This document shows positions 15,849 to 24,898 of a stretch of DNA of 64,000 bases, one piece after another. The stretch is taken from contig NZ_CP083692.1 in the NCBI RefSeq assembly GCF_020096995.1, positions 992,001 to 1,056,000 of the forward strand, written 5' to 3'. This stretch comes from Leucobacter sp. Psy1 (lineage in GTDB: Bacteria; Actinomycetota; Actinomycetes; Actinomycetales; Microbacteriaceae). The translations under genes were made by a program, and so were the position numbers. The stretch's first letter is position 1. Each line of letters begins with the position of its first letter. The notes under the pieces were generated by a model. The model was not told the DNA's origin, did no database searches, and worked only from the letters and a program-made list of their open reading frames with translations.

Positions 15849-17848
15849 CTGGTCTCCTTCGGTGCGGTGATGTCGTTCAGGCGTGCGAGGCGCACGGCTT
15901 CGCGCACCTCGTCGACGGCCCAGGGGTTCTGCAAGCTCGTGGTGTCTCCGAGCGTATCGCCCTGCCAGAGCTGCGCGAGCAGGCGGCGCAGGATCTTGCC
16001 CGAGCGGGTCTTCGGGAGTTCGGGTACGCGCACGATGATCCGGGGCTTCGCGATCGGCCCGATGTCACGGGTGACGCGGGCGCGCAGCTCCTCGTGCTCG
16101 GCACCGCCCGCTGCACCGTCGACCACGAACGCGGCGACGGCCTGACCGGTCAGCGGATCGGCGACACCGGTCACGCCCGCCTCTCCGACGGCGGGGTGCG
16201 AGACGAGGGACGACTCGATCTCGATGGTCGAGAGGCGGTGCCCCGAGACGTTCACGACGTCGTCCAGCCTGCCGAGGATCCACACGCAACCGTCGGCATC
16301 CACCGTCGCCCCGTCGCCGGCCACGTAGTAGGCGCCGTGCTCACCGCGGCCCGCGAACGGGGCCCAGTACGAGTCGCGGTATCGCTCGGGGTTGCCCCAC
16401 ACGGTGCGGGCCATGCCTGGCCAGGGGCGCCGGACCACGAGCGTACCCGAGCGGCCGGGCGCAACCGGTTCGCCATCATCGTCGACGACGGCGACATCGA
16501 TTCCCGGCAGCGCCACGGTGGCCGACCCCGGTTTCAGCGTGGTGACGCCCGGCAGCGGCGCGATCATGGCCGCCCCGGTCTCCGACTGCCACCAGGTATC
16601 GACCACCGGCGTCTCGTCCCGACCGAAGTTGCGGCGGAACCAGACCCACGCCTCGGGGTTGATCGCCTCGCCGACGGTGCCCAGCAGCCGGATCGACGAG
16701 AGATCGTGCCCGATCGGCAAGTCGTCGCCGAACCAGGTCATGAGGGTCCGGATCAGGGTGGGTGCCGTGTAGTAGACGGTCACCCCGTACCGCTCGATGA
16801 TCTCGAGGTGGCGCTCGCGATGCGGCGCGTCGGGGGTGCCCTCGTAGATGACCTGCGTGAGCCCGTTCGAGAGGGGGCCGTAGATCTCGTAGGTGTGCGC
16901 AGTCACCCACGCGAGGTCCGCCGTGCACCAGTGCACGTCATCCGGCTTCGCGTCGAAGTGGGCCCAGTGCGCCCAGCTGGCGTGCGTGAGGTAGCCGCCC
17001 GAGGTGTGCACGAGCCCCTTCGGCTTCCCGGTCGTGCCTGAGGTGTAGATGATGAAGAGCGGGTGCTCGGCGTCGAAGGCGACCGGTTCGTGGACGTCGG
17101 ACTGGGCGTCGACGAGTTCGTCCCACCAGACGTCGCGGCCTTCCACCCACGGGATGTCCTGTCCGGTACGGCGAACGACGAGCACGTGCTCGAGGTGCTC
17201 CAAGCGGTCCGCCGCCGCATCTGCGGTCGACTTCACCTCGACCCGCTTTCCGCGGCGGTGCTGACCGTCAGAGGTGACGAGGAGCTTCGCTCGCGTGTCC
17301 TGCAGGCGGAACCGCACGGCTTCGGCGGAGAAGCCGCCGAACACCAGCGAGTGCACGGCACCGATGCGTGCACAGGCGAGAGCGATGACCACCGTCTCGA
17401 TGAGGACGGGCAGGTAGACGACGACCCGGTCGCCAGACTCGATGCCGAGCGCCGTGAGTGCGTGGGCGGCGCGTGAGACCCGGCGCTGCAGGTCGGCGTA
17501 GGTCACCGACACGCGGTCTCCCGGTTCCCCTTCGAAGTGGAGGGCCACCTTCGAACCGAGTCCGGCGTCCACTTGCCGGTCGACGCAGTTCGCGGCGACG
17601 TTCAGCGTGCCTCCCGCGAACCAGGTCGCTTCTGGCACGGTGAGTCCGTCGGGCCCTTCGACCGGGGGCGACCAGGTGTGCGCCGTGTGCCACGGCTCCG
17701 CCCAGTCGAGGCGTGCGGCCGCGCGTTCCCAGAAGGCGACGGGGTCGGCGGATGCTTCGGCGTAGATCGAGGCATCGACATTCGCCTGGTCGGCGAAGTC
17801 GGCCGGAGCAGGGTAGCTCCGTGTCTCGTGGAGGCGTGCTTCGGTCAT
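15845..17848 (-). CDS. Acetyl-CoA synthetase-like AMP-forming ligase
   Basis: A 667-residue AMP-forming acyl-CoA ligase. Family signatures are the P-loop TSGTTGKPKG, WWQSETG, the adenylate-binding YYVAGDGA and the C-terminal Lys in PKTRSGKILRR, which is commonly acetylated for control. Length and the N-terminal domain match acetyl-CoA synthetase; propionate or another short acid is possible. It stands between a DszA-like monooxygenase (3 bases) and metY (ATGA overlap), so its substrate may be the organic acid left after desulfonation. The chromosome may hold another acs. Confidence 0.87.
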   Translation of the reverse strand: MTEARLHETRSYPAPADFADQANVDASIYAEASADPVAFWERAAARLDWAEPWHTAHTWSPPVEGPDGLTVPEATWFAGGTLNVAANCVDRQVDAGLGSKVALHFEGEPGDRVSVTYADLQRRVSRAAHALTALGIESGDRVVVYLPVLIETVVIALACARIGAVHSLVFGGFSAEAVRFRLQDTRAKLLVTSDGQHRRGKRVEVKSTADAAADRLEHLEHVLVVRRTGQDIPWVEGRDVWWDELVDAQSDVHEPVAFDAEHPLFIIYTSGTTGKPKGLVHTSGGYLTHASWAHWAHFDAKPDDVHWCTADLAWVTAHTYEIYGPLSNGLTQVIYEGTPDAPHRERHLEIIERYGVTVYYTAPTLIRTLMTWFGDDLPIGHDLSSIRLLGTVGEAINPEAWVWFRRNFGRDETPVVDTWWQSETGAAMIAPLPGVTTLKPGSATVALPGIDVAVVDDDGEPVAPGRSGTLVVRRPWPGMARTVWGNPERYRDSYWAPFAGRGEHGAYYVAGDGATVDADGCVWILGRLDDVVNVSGHRLSTIEIESSLVSHPAVGEAGVTGVADPLTGQAVAAFVVDGAAGGAEHEELRARVTRDIGPIAKPRIIVRVPELPKTRSGKILRRLLAQLWQGDTLGDTTSLQNPWAVDEVREAVRLARLNDITAPKETR

Positions 17849-17851
17849 GCG

Positions 17852-19243
17852 TCAGGCGTGCTCCGCCGTCGTGCCGGCGAATCGGTACGCCGCACCCCGG
17901 TGGTCATCCGCCAGGTGCGGGCCGTGGCCGCCGAGCCGCTCGCGGAGCGTTACGGGAGTCTCTGCCGGATCCTGCAGCAGCCCGCGGCTCCGGAGCTCGG
18001 GGGAGACGAGCCGTGCGAAACGTTCGAGATCAGCCGGCCGGACGGCGGCCGAGATGTTGAAGCCGTCGATGTCGGCCTCGTTCATCCACCGTTCCAGCTC
18101 GTCGACGACGGTGGTCGGGGAGCCGACGATCACGGGGCCGCGGCCGCCGATGGCGACGAACTCCGCGAGGTCCCGCACCGTCCACGTCTTGCCGCCGGCG
18201 AGCGTGGTGAATGAGGCGAGTGCCGACTGGTTCGCGTCGGTGACGATGTGCTCGAGTTCCTGCTCCGGTGTGACCCCGGCGAAATCGACGCCGGTCCAGC
18301 CGCTGAAGAGCGTCAGCGCGGCAGCGGTGTCGACGTACGCGCGGTACTCGTCGAGTCGCGCCTCCGCCTCCTCGTCGGTCTCTGCGACGACGATGGTGGC
18401 GAGCGAGAAGATCTTGATCGCGTCGCGCGGACGACCGGAGGCCTCGAGACCGTCGCGTACCCCGTCCACCCATTTCCGGACGAGCTGCGGGCTGCCGCCC
18501 GAGAAGAAGATCGCCTCGGCGTGCTCGACGGCGAACTGCTGCCCGCGCTTCGATGCCCCGGCCTGGAAGAGGAAGGGCGTCCGCTGCGGGCCAGGAGCCG
18601 CGAGCGCCTGACCCGGAACCTGGAAGTATTCGCCCTCGTGGCCGATCTCGCGCACCTGGGTCGGCTCCACGAACACGTTCCGCTCACGGTCGGCGACGAC
18701 GGCGCCGGGGGCGAACGAACCCTCGAAGAGCCGGTACATGACCTCGAGGTACTCGTCTGCCCGATCGTACCGCTCGTCGTGGGGGATCTGCGCCTCGCTG
18801 CCGACGATGTTCCGTGCAGCGGAGTCCTGGTAGCTCGTCACGATATTCCAGGCCACGCGCCCATCGGTGAAGTGGTCGAGGGTGGTGAGGGTGCGGGCGA
18901 GGAGGTAGGGCCGCTCGTACGAGACCGATGCGGTGACACCGAATCCGAGGTGCGAGGTGGCGGCCGCCATGGCCGGGACGGCGACCAGCGGGTCGAGCAG
19001 CGGGAACTGCACGCCTCCGCGCGCGGCTTCGTCGCCGTTGCCGCCGTAGACGTCGTACACACCGACCACGTCGGCGAGAAACAGCGACGCGAACCCCGCC
19101 TGCTCGAGGGTCTGCGCCAGCGAGGTCCAGTATCCGAGCCGGTGGTAGTCCTCGATGCTCGAGTCGGGGTGGCGCCAGAGCCCCGGTGACTGGTGCACCG
19201 GAGTGAGCATGTCGAACGCGTTGAGGAGGATGGCGCGGCTCAT
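17852..19243 (-). CDS. LLM-class flavin monooxygenase, NtaA/SnaA/DszA family
   Basis: A 463-residue FMNH2-dependent monooxygenase. LLNAFDMLTPVHQSPGLWRHP, GRVAWNIVTSYQDSAARN and RTPFLFQAGASKRG are family signatures. In the context of an aliphatic-sulfonate-type ABC transporter, a DszC-like enzyme and MetY, I infer oxidative C-S cleavage that releases sulfite. GAAGGA lies five bases before the ATG. It is paralogous to 148-1584. The reductase partner is not in this operon; a flavin reductase is at 52932-53435. Confidence 0.87.
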   Translation of the reverse strand: MSRAILLNAFDMLTPVHQSPGLWRHPDSSIEDYHRLGYWTSLAQTLEQAGFASLFLADVVGVYDVYGGNGDEAARGGVQFPLLDPLVAVPAMAAATSHLGFGVTASVSYERPYLLARTLTTLDHFTDGRVAWNIVTSYQDSAARNIVGSEAQIPHDERYDRADEYLEVMYRLFEGSFAPGAVVADRERNVFVEPTQVREIGHEGEYFQVPGQALAAPGPQRTPFLFQAGASKRGQQFAVEHAEAIFFSGGSPQLVRKWVDGVRDGLEASGRPRDAIKIFSLATIVVAETDEEAEARLDEYRAYVDTAAALTLFSGWTGVDFAGVTPEQELEHIVTDANQSALASFTTLAGGKTWTVRDLAEFVAIGGRGPVIVGSPTTVVDELERWMNEADIDGFNISAAVRPADLERFARLVSPELRSRGLLQDPAETPVTLRERLGGHGPHLADDHRGAAYRFAGTTAEHA

Positions 19244-19267
19244 GAATTCCTTCGGTCGGGTGAGGGG

Positions 19268-20605
19268 TTACTGACGGAGCGCTCGTTCGGCGCGCAGTTC
19301 GGCCTTGCGGGGGTCGCGGGCGAGGAGCGTCGCGGTGAGCGAGATGAGGGAGATGAACGTGACGTATGCGCAGATGAGCCAGGGCGTGCCGCCTCCGAGC
19401 TGGAAGAGGAGCGCCGCCACCATAGGCATGATCCCCCCGCCGATGACCGAGCCGATCTGGTATCCCATGCTCACGCCCGAGTAGCGCACCTCGACCGGGA
19501 ACTGCTCGGCGAACCAGGCCGCCTGGGGGCCGTACACGGCGTCGTGGGCGATGTTCATGCCAAGGATCACGAGCAGCGGGAGCAGGGCGAGCGAGTCCCC
19601 CGAGAGGTAGGCGAAGAAGATCCACACGAACGCCGCGATGGCGACGTAGCCGAAGACCGTGACGGGCTTGCGCCCGAAAGCGTCTGAGAGCCAGCCCCAG
19701 AACGGCGTGGTGAGGATCCCGACCGCGGAGGCGATCATGACGGCCTGCACGCCAGCTTGACTGTCGCCGTGGGTGTCGACGAGGTAGCTGAGTACGTACA
19801 CCGTGATGAGGAAGTAGATGCTGTTCTGCGCGATGCGCTGGGCGATCGTGATGAGCAGCGGCCGCCAGTGCTGCGTGATGATGACGGCGACCGGGGTGCG
19901 CTCGGTGCGGCCCGACTCCTTGAGCTCGCGGAATTCGGGGGCGTCGCGCACGCCGAGACGGATCCACAGGCCGATCACGACGAGCACCACCGAGAACAGG
20001 AAGGGGATGCGCCAGCCGAAGGCGGCGAACTGCTCATCGGTCGTCAACGACTGCACGACGACGAAGGCGCCGGTCGCGAGCAGCATGCCGGCCGCCGACC
20101 CGATCTGCGTGAACGAGCCGAACAGTCCGCGTCGATTCGCCGGAGCGTGCTCGACCGAAAGCAGGGCTGAACCGCCCCACTCGGCACCGGCAGCAAGACC
20201 CTGCACCAGTCGGAGGAAGACGAGCGCTGCAGCGGCCCACCAGCCGATCGCGGCGTAGTTCGGCACGAGGCCGATGAAGAACGAGGCGACCCCCATGAGG
20301 AGGAGCGAGGCGACGAGCAGCGACTTCCGACCGATCCGGTCGCCGAGGTGGCCTGCGATGATGCCGCCCAGGGGGCGGGCGAGGAATCCGACGCCGAGCG
20401 ATGCGTACGACGCGATCGTCGAGGCGAACGCGCTTTCCGAGGGGAAGAACTGCACGTTGAAGATGAGCGCGGCCGCAGTGCCGTAGAGGTAGAAGTCGTA
20501 CCACTCGATGGTGGTGCCCGAGAAAGCCGCGAGCAGGACGCGGCGCTTCTCTCGCGGGGTCGACTCGGTGACCGTCGGAGGTCGGTCCAGAAGTTCGGTG
20601 CTCAT
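19268..20605 (-). CDS. MFS transporter, metabolite:H+ symporter (MHS) family
   Basis: A 445-residue twelve-helix transporter. WYDFYLYGTAAALIF in helix 1, GGIIAGHLGDRIGRKSLL between helices 2 and 3, and GWLSDAFGRKPVTVFG in the second half are MHS signatures shared with ProP and ShiA. These take up osmolytes, dicarboxylates or aromatic acids with protons. Its ATG overlaps the DszC-like stop (ATGA) and the LLM gene follows, so it probably imports a sulfur-containing acid or exports the product. Confidence 0.88.
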   Translation of the reverse strand: MSTELLDRPPTVTESTPREKRRVLLAAFSGTTIEWYDFYLYGTAAALIFNVQFFPSESAFASTIASYASLGVGFLARPLGGIIAGHLGDRIGRKSLLVASLLLMGVASFFIGLVPNYAAIGWWAAAALVFLRLVQGLAAGAEWGGSALLSVEHAPANRRGLFGSFTQIGSAAGMLLATGAFVVVQSLTTDEQFAAFGWRIPFLFSVVLVVIGLWIRLGVRDAPEFRELKESGRTERTPVAVIITQHWRPLLITIAQRIAQNSIYFLITVYVLSYLVDTHGDSQAGVQAVMIASAVGILTTPFWGWLSDAFGRKPVTVFGYVAIAAFVWIFFAYLSGDSLALLPLLVILGMNIAHDAVYGPQAAWFAEQFPVEVRYSGVSMGYQIGSVIGGGIMPMVAALLFQLGGGTPWLICAYVTFISLISLTATLLARDPRKAELRAERALRQ

Positions 20606-21867
20606 GACGATGCTCCGTTCCGCGCGGCATCGCCGATCGCATTCAGCCCCTCGGGGAGGACTCCGTTGATCCAGTAGTCGCCGAGCGCCCGGGCTCGGAA
20701 CGAGATGGGGTTGTGGGTGGCGACCGTCTGCGCATTGCGCCAGTGCCGGTCGAGCGCTTTGCCTGTGGAGGTCGCCGAAGCGCCGACGGTGAGGAACAGG
20801 TCCTGCGCGGCCCCGAGCGCGAGCTCGGGTACCGTCACCTGCGCGTGCTCGACGGCGACCTCCGAGTACTGCACGGCGTCGGGAGCGGGGGTGTTGCCCG
20901 CGGTCACTGCCACACCGTCGTCCAGTACGCGAGCGGTCTGCAGCACGATCGCCTCGGCGGCATAGGCCTTCGCCGCGATGCGCCCGACCGCCTCCTGGAT
21001 CAGCGGATCGTCGCGGAACGGCAATCCGCTGCCCGTGTTGAACGTGCGAGCCCGCCCGGCGACGAGCGCCGCCGCGTCACGGCGTGCGGCGTGGGCGATA
21101 CCCGAGAGCACCGCCAGCAGGATCAGCTGGAAGAAGGCGGCCTCGTGGACGGCGTCACTGGAACCGAGAATCCGGTCGAGCAGGCTGCCAGGCTCGATCT
21201 CGACGCCGTCGAAGATGGCGGTTCCGGTGCCGGTGAGTTTCTGACCGAAGCCGTCCCAGTCGTCGAGCACCGTGACACCGGGGGCGGTAGTGGAGACCAC
21301 GGCGAATCGCCGGCCGTCCCTGCCATCGACCGCGGCCGAGACGCGGGTGTAGTCGGCGAAGATCGTACCGGTCGTATAGAACTTGCGGCCGTTGAGCACG
21401 GCGCCCTGTTCGGTCTCGGTGATCACGGTGTTGAGACGACCGAGCGCGTTGCCGCCCTTCTCAGTCGAAGCGTTGCCGACCGTCGCACCGGCGAGGATCC
21501 GCGGGTACCACAGCTGCTGCACCTCCTCCGGCTGGAAGCGCAGTGAATCGAGGAAGCCGAAGTGCGAACGGTACTGGTGCGCGACGTTCGAGTCGGCCTG
21601 CGCGAGATCGATCAGAAGGTGGGTGAAGGTCTCGATCGTCACCCCAGGACCTCCGTGCTCGGCCGGGACCCGCAGGGTGCCGAAGCCCTCGGCGTTCAGA
21701 CGCGCGATCTCGTCGAACGGCAGGCGGCGCTCCTGCTCGCGGGCAACGGCGCCCGCGGCGATACCGTCGAAGATCGGCTGGAAGCGGGCGCTCAGCGACG
21801 CGTAGTCCGCAGGCAGTGCCTCTCCCTGGTCGCGCGTGACCGCGTCGGAGGGGGTGGGATGCGTCAT
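20602..21867 (-). CDS. Acyl-CoA dehydrogenase-fold flavin monooxygenase, SfnB/DszC type
   Basis: A 421-residue protein of the acyl-CoA dehydrogenase fold. FGTLRVPAEHGGPGV, ADSNVAHQYRSHFGF, NGRKFYTTGTIFADYTRVSA and the C-terminal HRHWRNAQT-like DRHWRNAQTVATHNP match the SfnB/DszC group, which hydroxylates sulfur compounds with FMNH2 and lacks the acyl-CoA dehydrogenase catalytic Glu. The His/Arg pair in DRHWRN is the group's hallmark. Start at 21867 with GGAAAGG upstream. It begins a sub-operon after a 135-base gap, in which TACCCT is a possible -10. Confidence 0.86.
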   Translation of the reverse strand: MTHPTPSDAVTRDQGEALPADYASLSARFQPIFDGIAAGAVAREQERRLPFDEIARLNAEGFGTLRVPAEHGGPGVTIETFTHLLIDLAQADSNVAHQYRSHFGFLDSLRFQPEEVQQLWYPRILAGATVGNASTEKGGNALGRLNTVITETEQGAVLNGRKFYTTGTIFADYTRVSAAVDGRDGRRFAVVSTTAPGVTVLDDWDGFGQKLTGTGTAIFDGVEIEPGSLLDRILGSSDAVHEAAFFQLILLAVLSGIAHAARRDAAALVAGRARTFNTGSGLPFRDDPLIQEAVGRIAAKAYAAEAIVLQTARVLDDGVAVTAGNTPAPDAVQYSEVAVEHAQVTVPELALGAAQDLFLTVGASATSTGKALDRHWRNAQTVATHNPISFRARALGDYWINGVLPEGLNAIGDAARNGASS

Positions 21868-22002
21868 CGATCGCCTTTCCGTTCGAGACCGAGTGGGGTG
21901 GAGCCCGCAAGTATCGGGCTGTACGGCGATTCTGACGCCGAGAGGGTACGGGTCGCACCCCGGCCCGTCACGATCCGTCACACTCCCGGACCGCGGGGGT
22001 CG

Positions 22003-22824
22003 TCACATCCACCGTTTCAGCACGGCCTTCTCGAGGAGCACCAGGATCGCGTTCGTAATGGTGCCGAGCAGGGCGAGCAGCACGATGGCGAGCAGAATGC
22101 GGTCCACGCGCCCGGTGTACTGCGAGTCGCTCAGCATCCACCCGAGTCCCATCGAGGCGCCGAGCAGCTCGGCCGCCACGAGGAACAGCCAGGCCTGCGC
22201 GAGTCCGAGGCGGAGCCCGGACACCACTGACGGCACGACCGCCGGCAGCTGCACGGTGCGGAACAGGGACCAGCCCCTTAAGCCGAACGTGCGACCCGCC
22301 TCGACCAGTTGGGGGTTCACGTGGCGGAGCGCGTCTGCGACGGTCGTGTAGACCGGGAAGAACGCGCCGATCGCGACCAGCGTCACCTTCGACTCCTCAC
22401 CGATCTGCATCCACAGGATGAGGAGGGGGACCCAGGCGAGCGAGGGCACTGCGCGCAGTGCGACGAGCGTGGGAGCGAACAGCACGCCGCCCACACGTGA
22501 CAGGCCGACGATCGCCGAGAACGCGAGCGCGATCGCCGATCCGATGGCGAAACCGATGAGGACGCGCTGCACCGAGATCGCGATGTGCAGCCAGAGTTCA
22601 CCGCGTTCGGCGAGATCGATTCCGGCCTCGACGACCGACCAGGGCCCTGGCAGCCGATACGGCGGCACTAGTCCCGTCGAGGTGACGAACTGCCAGCTCG
22701 CGATGATGAGGATCGGCAGGAGGAAGCCTCCGGCGATTCTCGCCCAGGTGCGCGACCAGATCGGGGTACTGGGTCGCGTCGACCGGGGCTGCGCCGCGGC
22801 TGTCCGCGTCGCGGTCTCCGTCAT
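22003..22824 (-). CDS. ssuC: ABC transporter permease, SsuC/TauC type
   Basis: A 273-residue inner-membrane permease with six hydrophobic segments and the ABC-contact loop near EAGRTFGLRGWSLFRTVQLPAVVPSVVSGLRLG. It belongs to the nitrate/sulfonate/taurine permease family. The ATG overlaps the binding-protein stop. Proposed with its two neighbours to import aliphatic sulfonates or sulfonate-like compounds. The symbol follows operon context. Confidence 0.87.
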   Translation of the reverse strand: MTETATRTAAAQPRSTRPSTPIWSRTWARIAGGFLLPILIIASWQFVTSTGLVPPYRLPGPWSVVEAGIDLAERGELWLHIAISVQRVLIGFAIGSAIALAFSAIVGLSRVGGVLFAPTLVALRAVPSLAWVPLLILWMQIGEESKVTLVAIGAFFPVYTTVADALRHVNPQLVEAGRTFGLRGWSLFRTVQLPAVVPSVVSGLRLGLAQAWLFLVAAELLGASMGLGWMLSDSQYTGRVDRILLAIVLLALLGTITNAILVLLEKAVLKRWM

Positions 22825-23846
22825 TCGGCCGCTTTCTGCGCGAACTCGTCGTGGACGATCGAGTCGATGGCCTGGTCGATGGCATCCCGGCCACCGGCGA
22901 CGTCACCCGACTCTGCGATGATGGGCGCGATCTTCTCGAGCACCTCGATCTGCGCGTCGCCAGGCACGGGGTCCACGTCGAGGTTCGAACGCTCATCGAT
23001 GACTGTCTTCGCGACCTCGAGGTCGATGCCGGCCTCGTCCGCGAGCAGCTGCGCCATCTCGTCGGGGTTGTCGATGGCCCAGGCGCGCGCTTGCTCGTAG
23101 GCATCGACGACGACCTGCGCGACGTCCGGGTGCTCGGTGATGAACTCCTCCGTCGCGTTGAGGAACCCGTAGGTGTTGAAGTCGACGTTCCGGTAGATGA
23201 GCTGGTCGTCCGACTCCACCTCCGCGGCGGCCATAATCGGATCGAGACCACTCCAGGCGTCGACCGAGCCGCCGTCCAGCAAGGAGCGGCCGTCCGCGTG
23301 CTGCACGTTCTGCACCTCGACGTCCGAGGGCTCGAGTCCCGCCTCCTCCAGTGCCTGGAGCAGGAAGAAGTAGGGATCGGTGCCCTTCGTCGCCGCGACG
23401 GACTTCCCCTCGAGCTGCGCCACTTCGGTGATATCGCTGTCGGGGCCCACCACGATCGCGGACCACTCGGGCTGCGAGTAGACGTCGATGACCTGGATGG
23501 GGGAGCCGTTGGCCCGGGCGAAGAGCGCTGCGGATCCCGCGGTCGAGCCGACGTCGATCGAACCGGATCGCAGCAGCTCGTTCGCCTTGTTGCTGCCGGC
23601 CGACTGCTGCCACTCGACCTCGACGGAGTCCCCGAGGGCCTCCTCGAGCAGGCCCTGATCCTTCACGACCAAGCTCAGCGGGTTGTAGGTCGCCCAGTCG
23701 ATGGCGAGGGAATCGGTCGACCACTCGCCCCCTTCCGCGGAGGCGGAGTCGTTGCTGTTCTCACCCTGCACGCATCCCGCGAGGGCGAAGGAGAGCAGTC
23801 CGGCGACGGCAGTGGCGGGCAGAATGCGACGGGTAAGGGTGCTCAT
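22821..23846 (-). CDS. ssuA: ABC transporter substrate-binding lipoprotein, SsuA/TauA type
   Basis: A 341-residue receptor with a lipoprotein signal (SFALAGC, Cys near 25) and the NMT1/SsuA-like periplasmic-binding fold: WATYNPLSLVVKDQGLLEEALG opens domain 1, RSGSIDVGSTAGSAALFARANG carries the ligand-facing loop, and KGTDPYFFLLQALEEAGL domain 2. Members bind sulfonates, nitrate or related oxyanions. Overlaps both neighbours by four bases. Confidence 0.86.
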   Translation of the reverse strand: MSTLTRRILPATAVAGLLSFALAGCVQGENSNDSASAEGGEWSTDSLAIDWATYNPLSLVVKDQGLLEEALGDSVEVEWQQSAGSNKANELLRSGSIDVGSTAGSAALFARANGSPIQVIDVYSQPEWSAIVVGPDSDITEVAQLEGKSVAATKGTDPYFFLLQALEEAGLEPSDVEVQNVQHADGRSLLDGGSVDAWSGLDPIMAAAEVESDDQLIYRNVDFNTYGFLNATEEFITEHPDVAQVVVDAYEQARAWAIDNPDEMAQLLADEAGIDLEVAKTVIDERSNLDVDPVPGDAQIEVLEKIAPIIAESGDVAGGRDAIDQAIDSIVHDEFAQKAAE

Positions 23847-24775
23847 TCGTTCTCCTTGATGGTGAGCTTGTGGACACCGAGCCCTTCCAGGAGGCTGGTG
23901 CGGAGGTCGGTGAACGAGCGGGCGCCGCGGTCGCGCGGCCTGGCTCCGGGGACCGGGACGAGGCGGGCGATCGAACCGGTCGAGGGGCGGTCCGTCGCCG
24001 GCGTCTCGGCGGCGCGCTCGTGAGTGCTCGCCGATCCCAGCGCGCCCATGCCTGAGGAAGAGCCGAGCGCGACCACTTTCGCGCGAGGACGATCGGTCTG
24101 AGCTCCCACCGCGTGCAGATTGCGGAGCATGAGCACGCGGTCGGCGAGGTACAGCGCTTCCTCGACATCGTGCGTGACGAGCACGATCGTGCTCGGTTCG
24201 GCGCGGTGGATGTCGAGCAGGAGATCGTGCATCTGCAATCGCGTCAGCGCGTCGAGGGCGCCGAAGGGCTCGTCGAGCAGCAGGACACGGGGGCTGCGCG
24301 CCAGCGCTCGCGCCAGAGACGCCCGCTGCGCCATGCCGCCGGAGACCTCTCGCGGACGCTGGTCAGCCGCGTGCGTGAGCCCGACCAGGTCGAGGAGCTC
24401 GGCGACGCGCGCCTTCGCCGTGCGCGCCCGAGTGCCGCGGGGGAGTCCGAGCGCGACATTCTGCGCGATCGTGCGCCACGGGAGAAGTCGGGGCTCCTGA
24501 AAGGCCATGGCGGTCGAGTCGTCGTGCGCCTGCACGCTCTCGTCGTCGAGCGTGATGCCGCCATTCGTCGGAGCATCGAGGCCGCCGATCAGGCGCAGAA
24601 GCGTCGACTTGCCGCATCCAGACGGGCCGACGACGGCGATGATCTCTCCCGCCGATACATCCAGCGTGACGTCCCGCAGCACGGTCCGCGAGGACTCCTT
24701 CGTCGCGAACGTCCGTTCGACATCGACGATCTGCACCCGCCCTGCGGGCGCGCGCGACTCGACAAGTGTGGACAT
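23843..24775 (-). CDS. ssuB: ABC transporter ATP-binding protein, SsuB/TauB type
   Basis: An ATPase of about 310 residues: Walker A GPSGCGKST, signature VSGGMAQR, Walker B VLLLDEPFGALD and the H-loop in VTHDVEEA. It drives SsuC. A tail of about 70 residues, rich in Ser, Gly and Arg, follows the core and ends in GVHKLTIKENE. Start taken at 24775, though ATG 24787 is possible; neither has a strong Shine-Dalgarno. It opens the transport unit, so a sulfur-responsive promoter should lie in 24776-24898. Confidence 0.87.
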   Translation of the reverse strand: MSTLVESRAPAGRVQIVDVERTFATKESSRTVLRDVTLDVSAGEIIAVVGPSGCGKSTLLRLIGGLDAPTNGGITLDDESVQAHDDSTAMAFQEPRLLPWRTIAQNVALGLPRGTRARTAKARVAELLDLVGLTHAADQRPREVSGGMAQRASLARALARSPRVLLLDEPFGALDALTRLQMHDLLLDIHRAEPSTIVLVTHDVEEALYLADRVLMLRNLHAVGAQTDRPRAKVVALGSSSGMGALGSASTHERAAETPATDRPSTGSIARLVPVPGARPRDRGARSFTDLRTSLLEGLGVHKLTIKENE

Positions 24776-24818
24776 AGGTACATACATTGCCTGGCTGCAG
24801 GCCGATCGCGAAGCCACG

Positions 24819-24827
24819 GTGTAACAC
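24819..24827. promoter_or_regulatory. Small palindrome upstream of ssuB
   Basis: GTGTAACAC, four-base arms about a single A, 44 bases upstream of the chosen ssuB start. It could be a regulator half-pair, but a nine-base palindrome may occur by chance. Confidence 0.25.
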
Positions 24828-24898
24828 AGTGACGCAATCGGGTGCCGCCGACTTCGAGCGGGCCTCGTGCCGTGGGGCGGGTGGAAGCCGGTCGGGCG

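Noticed and set aside
14304-16145. 613-residue plus-strand open frame
   Set aside because: Antisense to metY and the ligase, very Arg-rich, with no domain.
24776-24898. Possible tRNA or riboswitch ahead of ssuB
   Set aside because: No acceptor stem, T-loop or conserved riboswitch core can be drawn; only a nine-base palindrome is seen.
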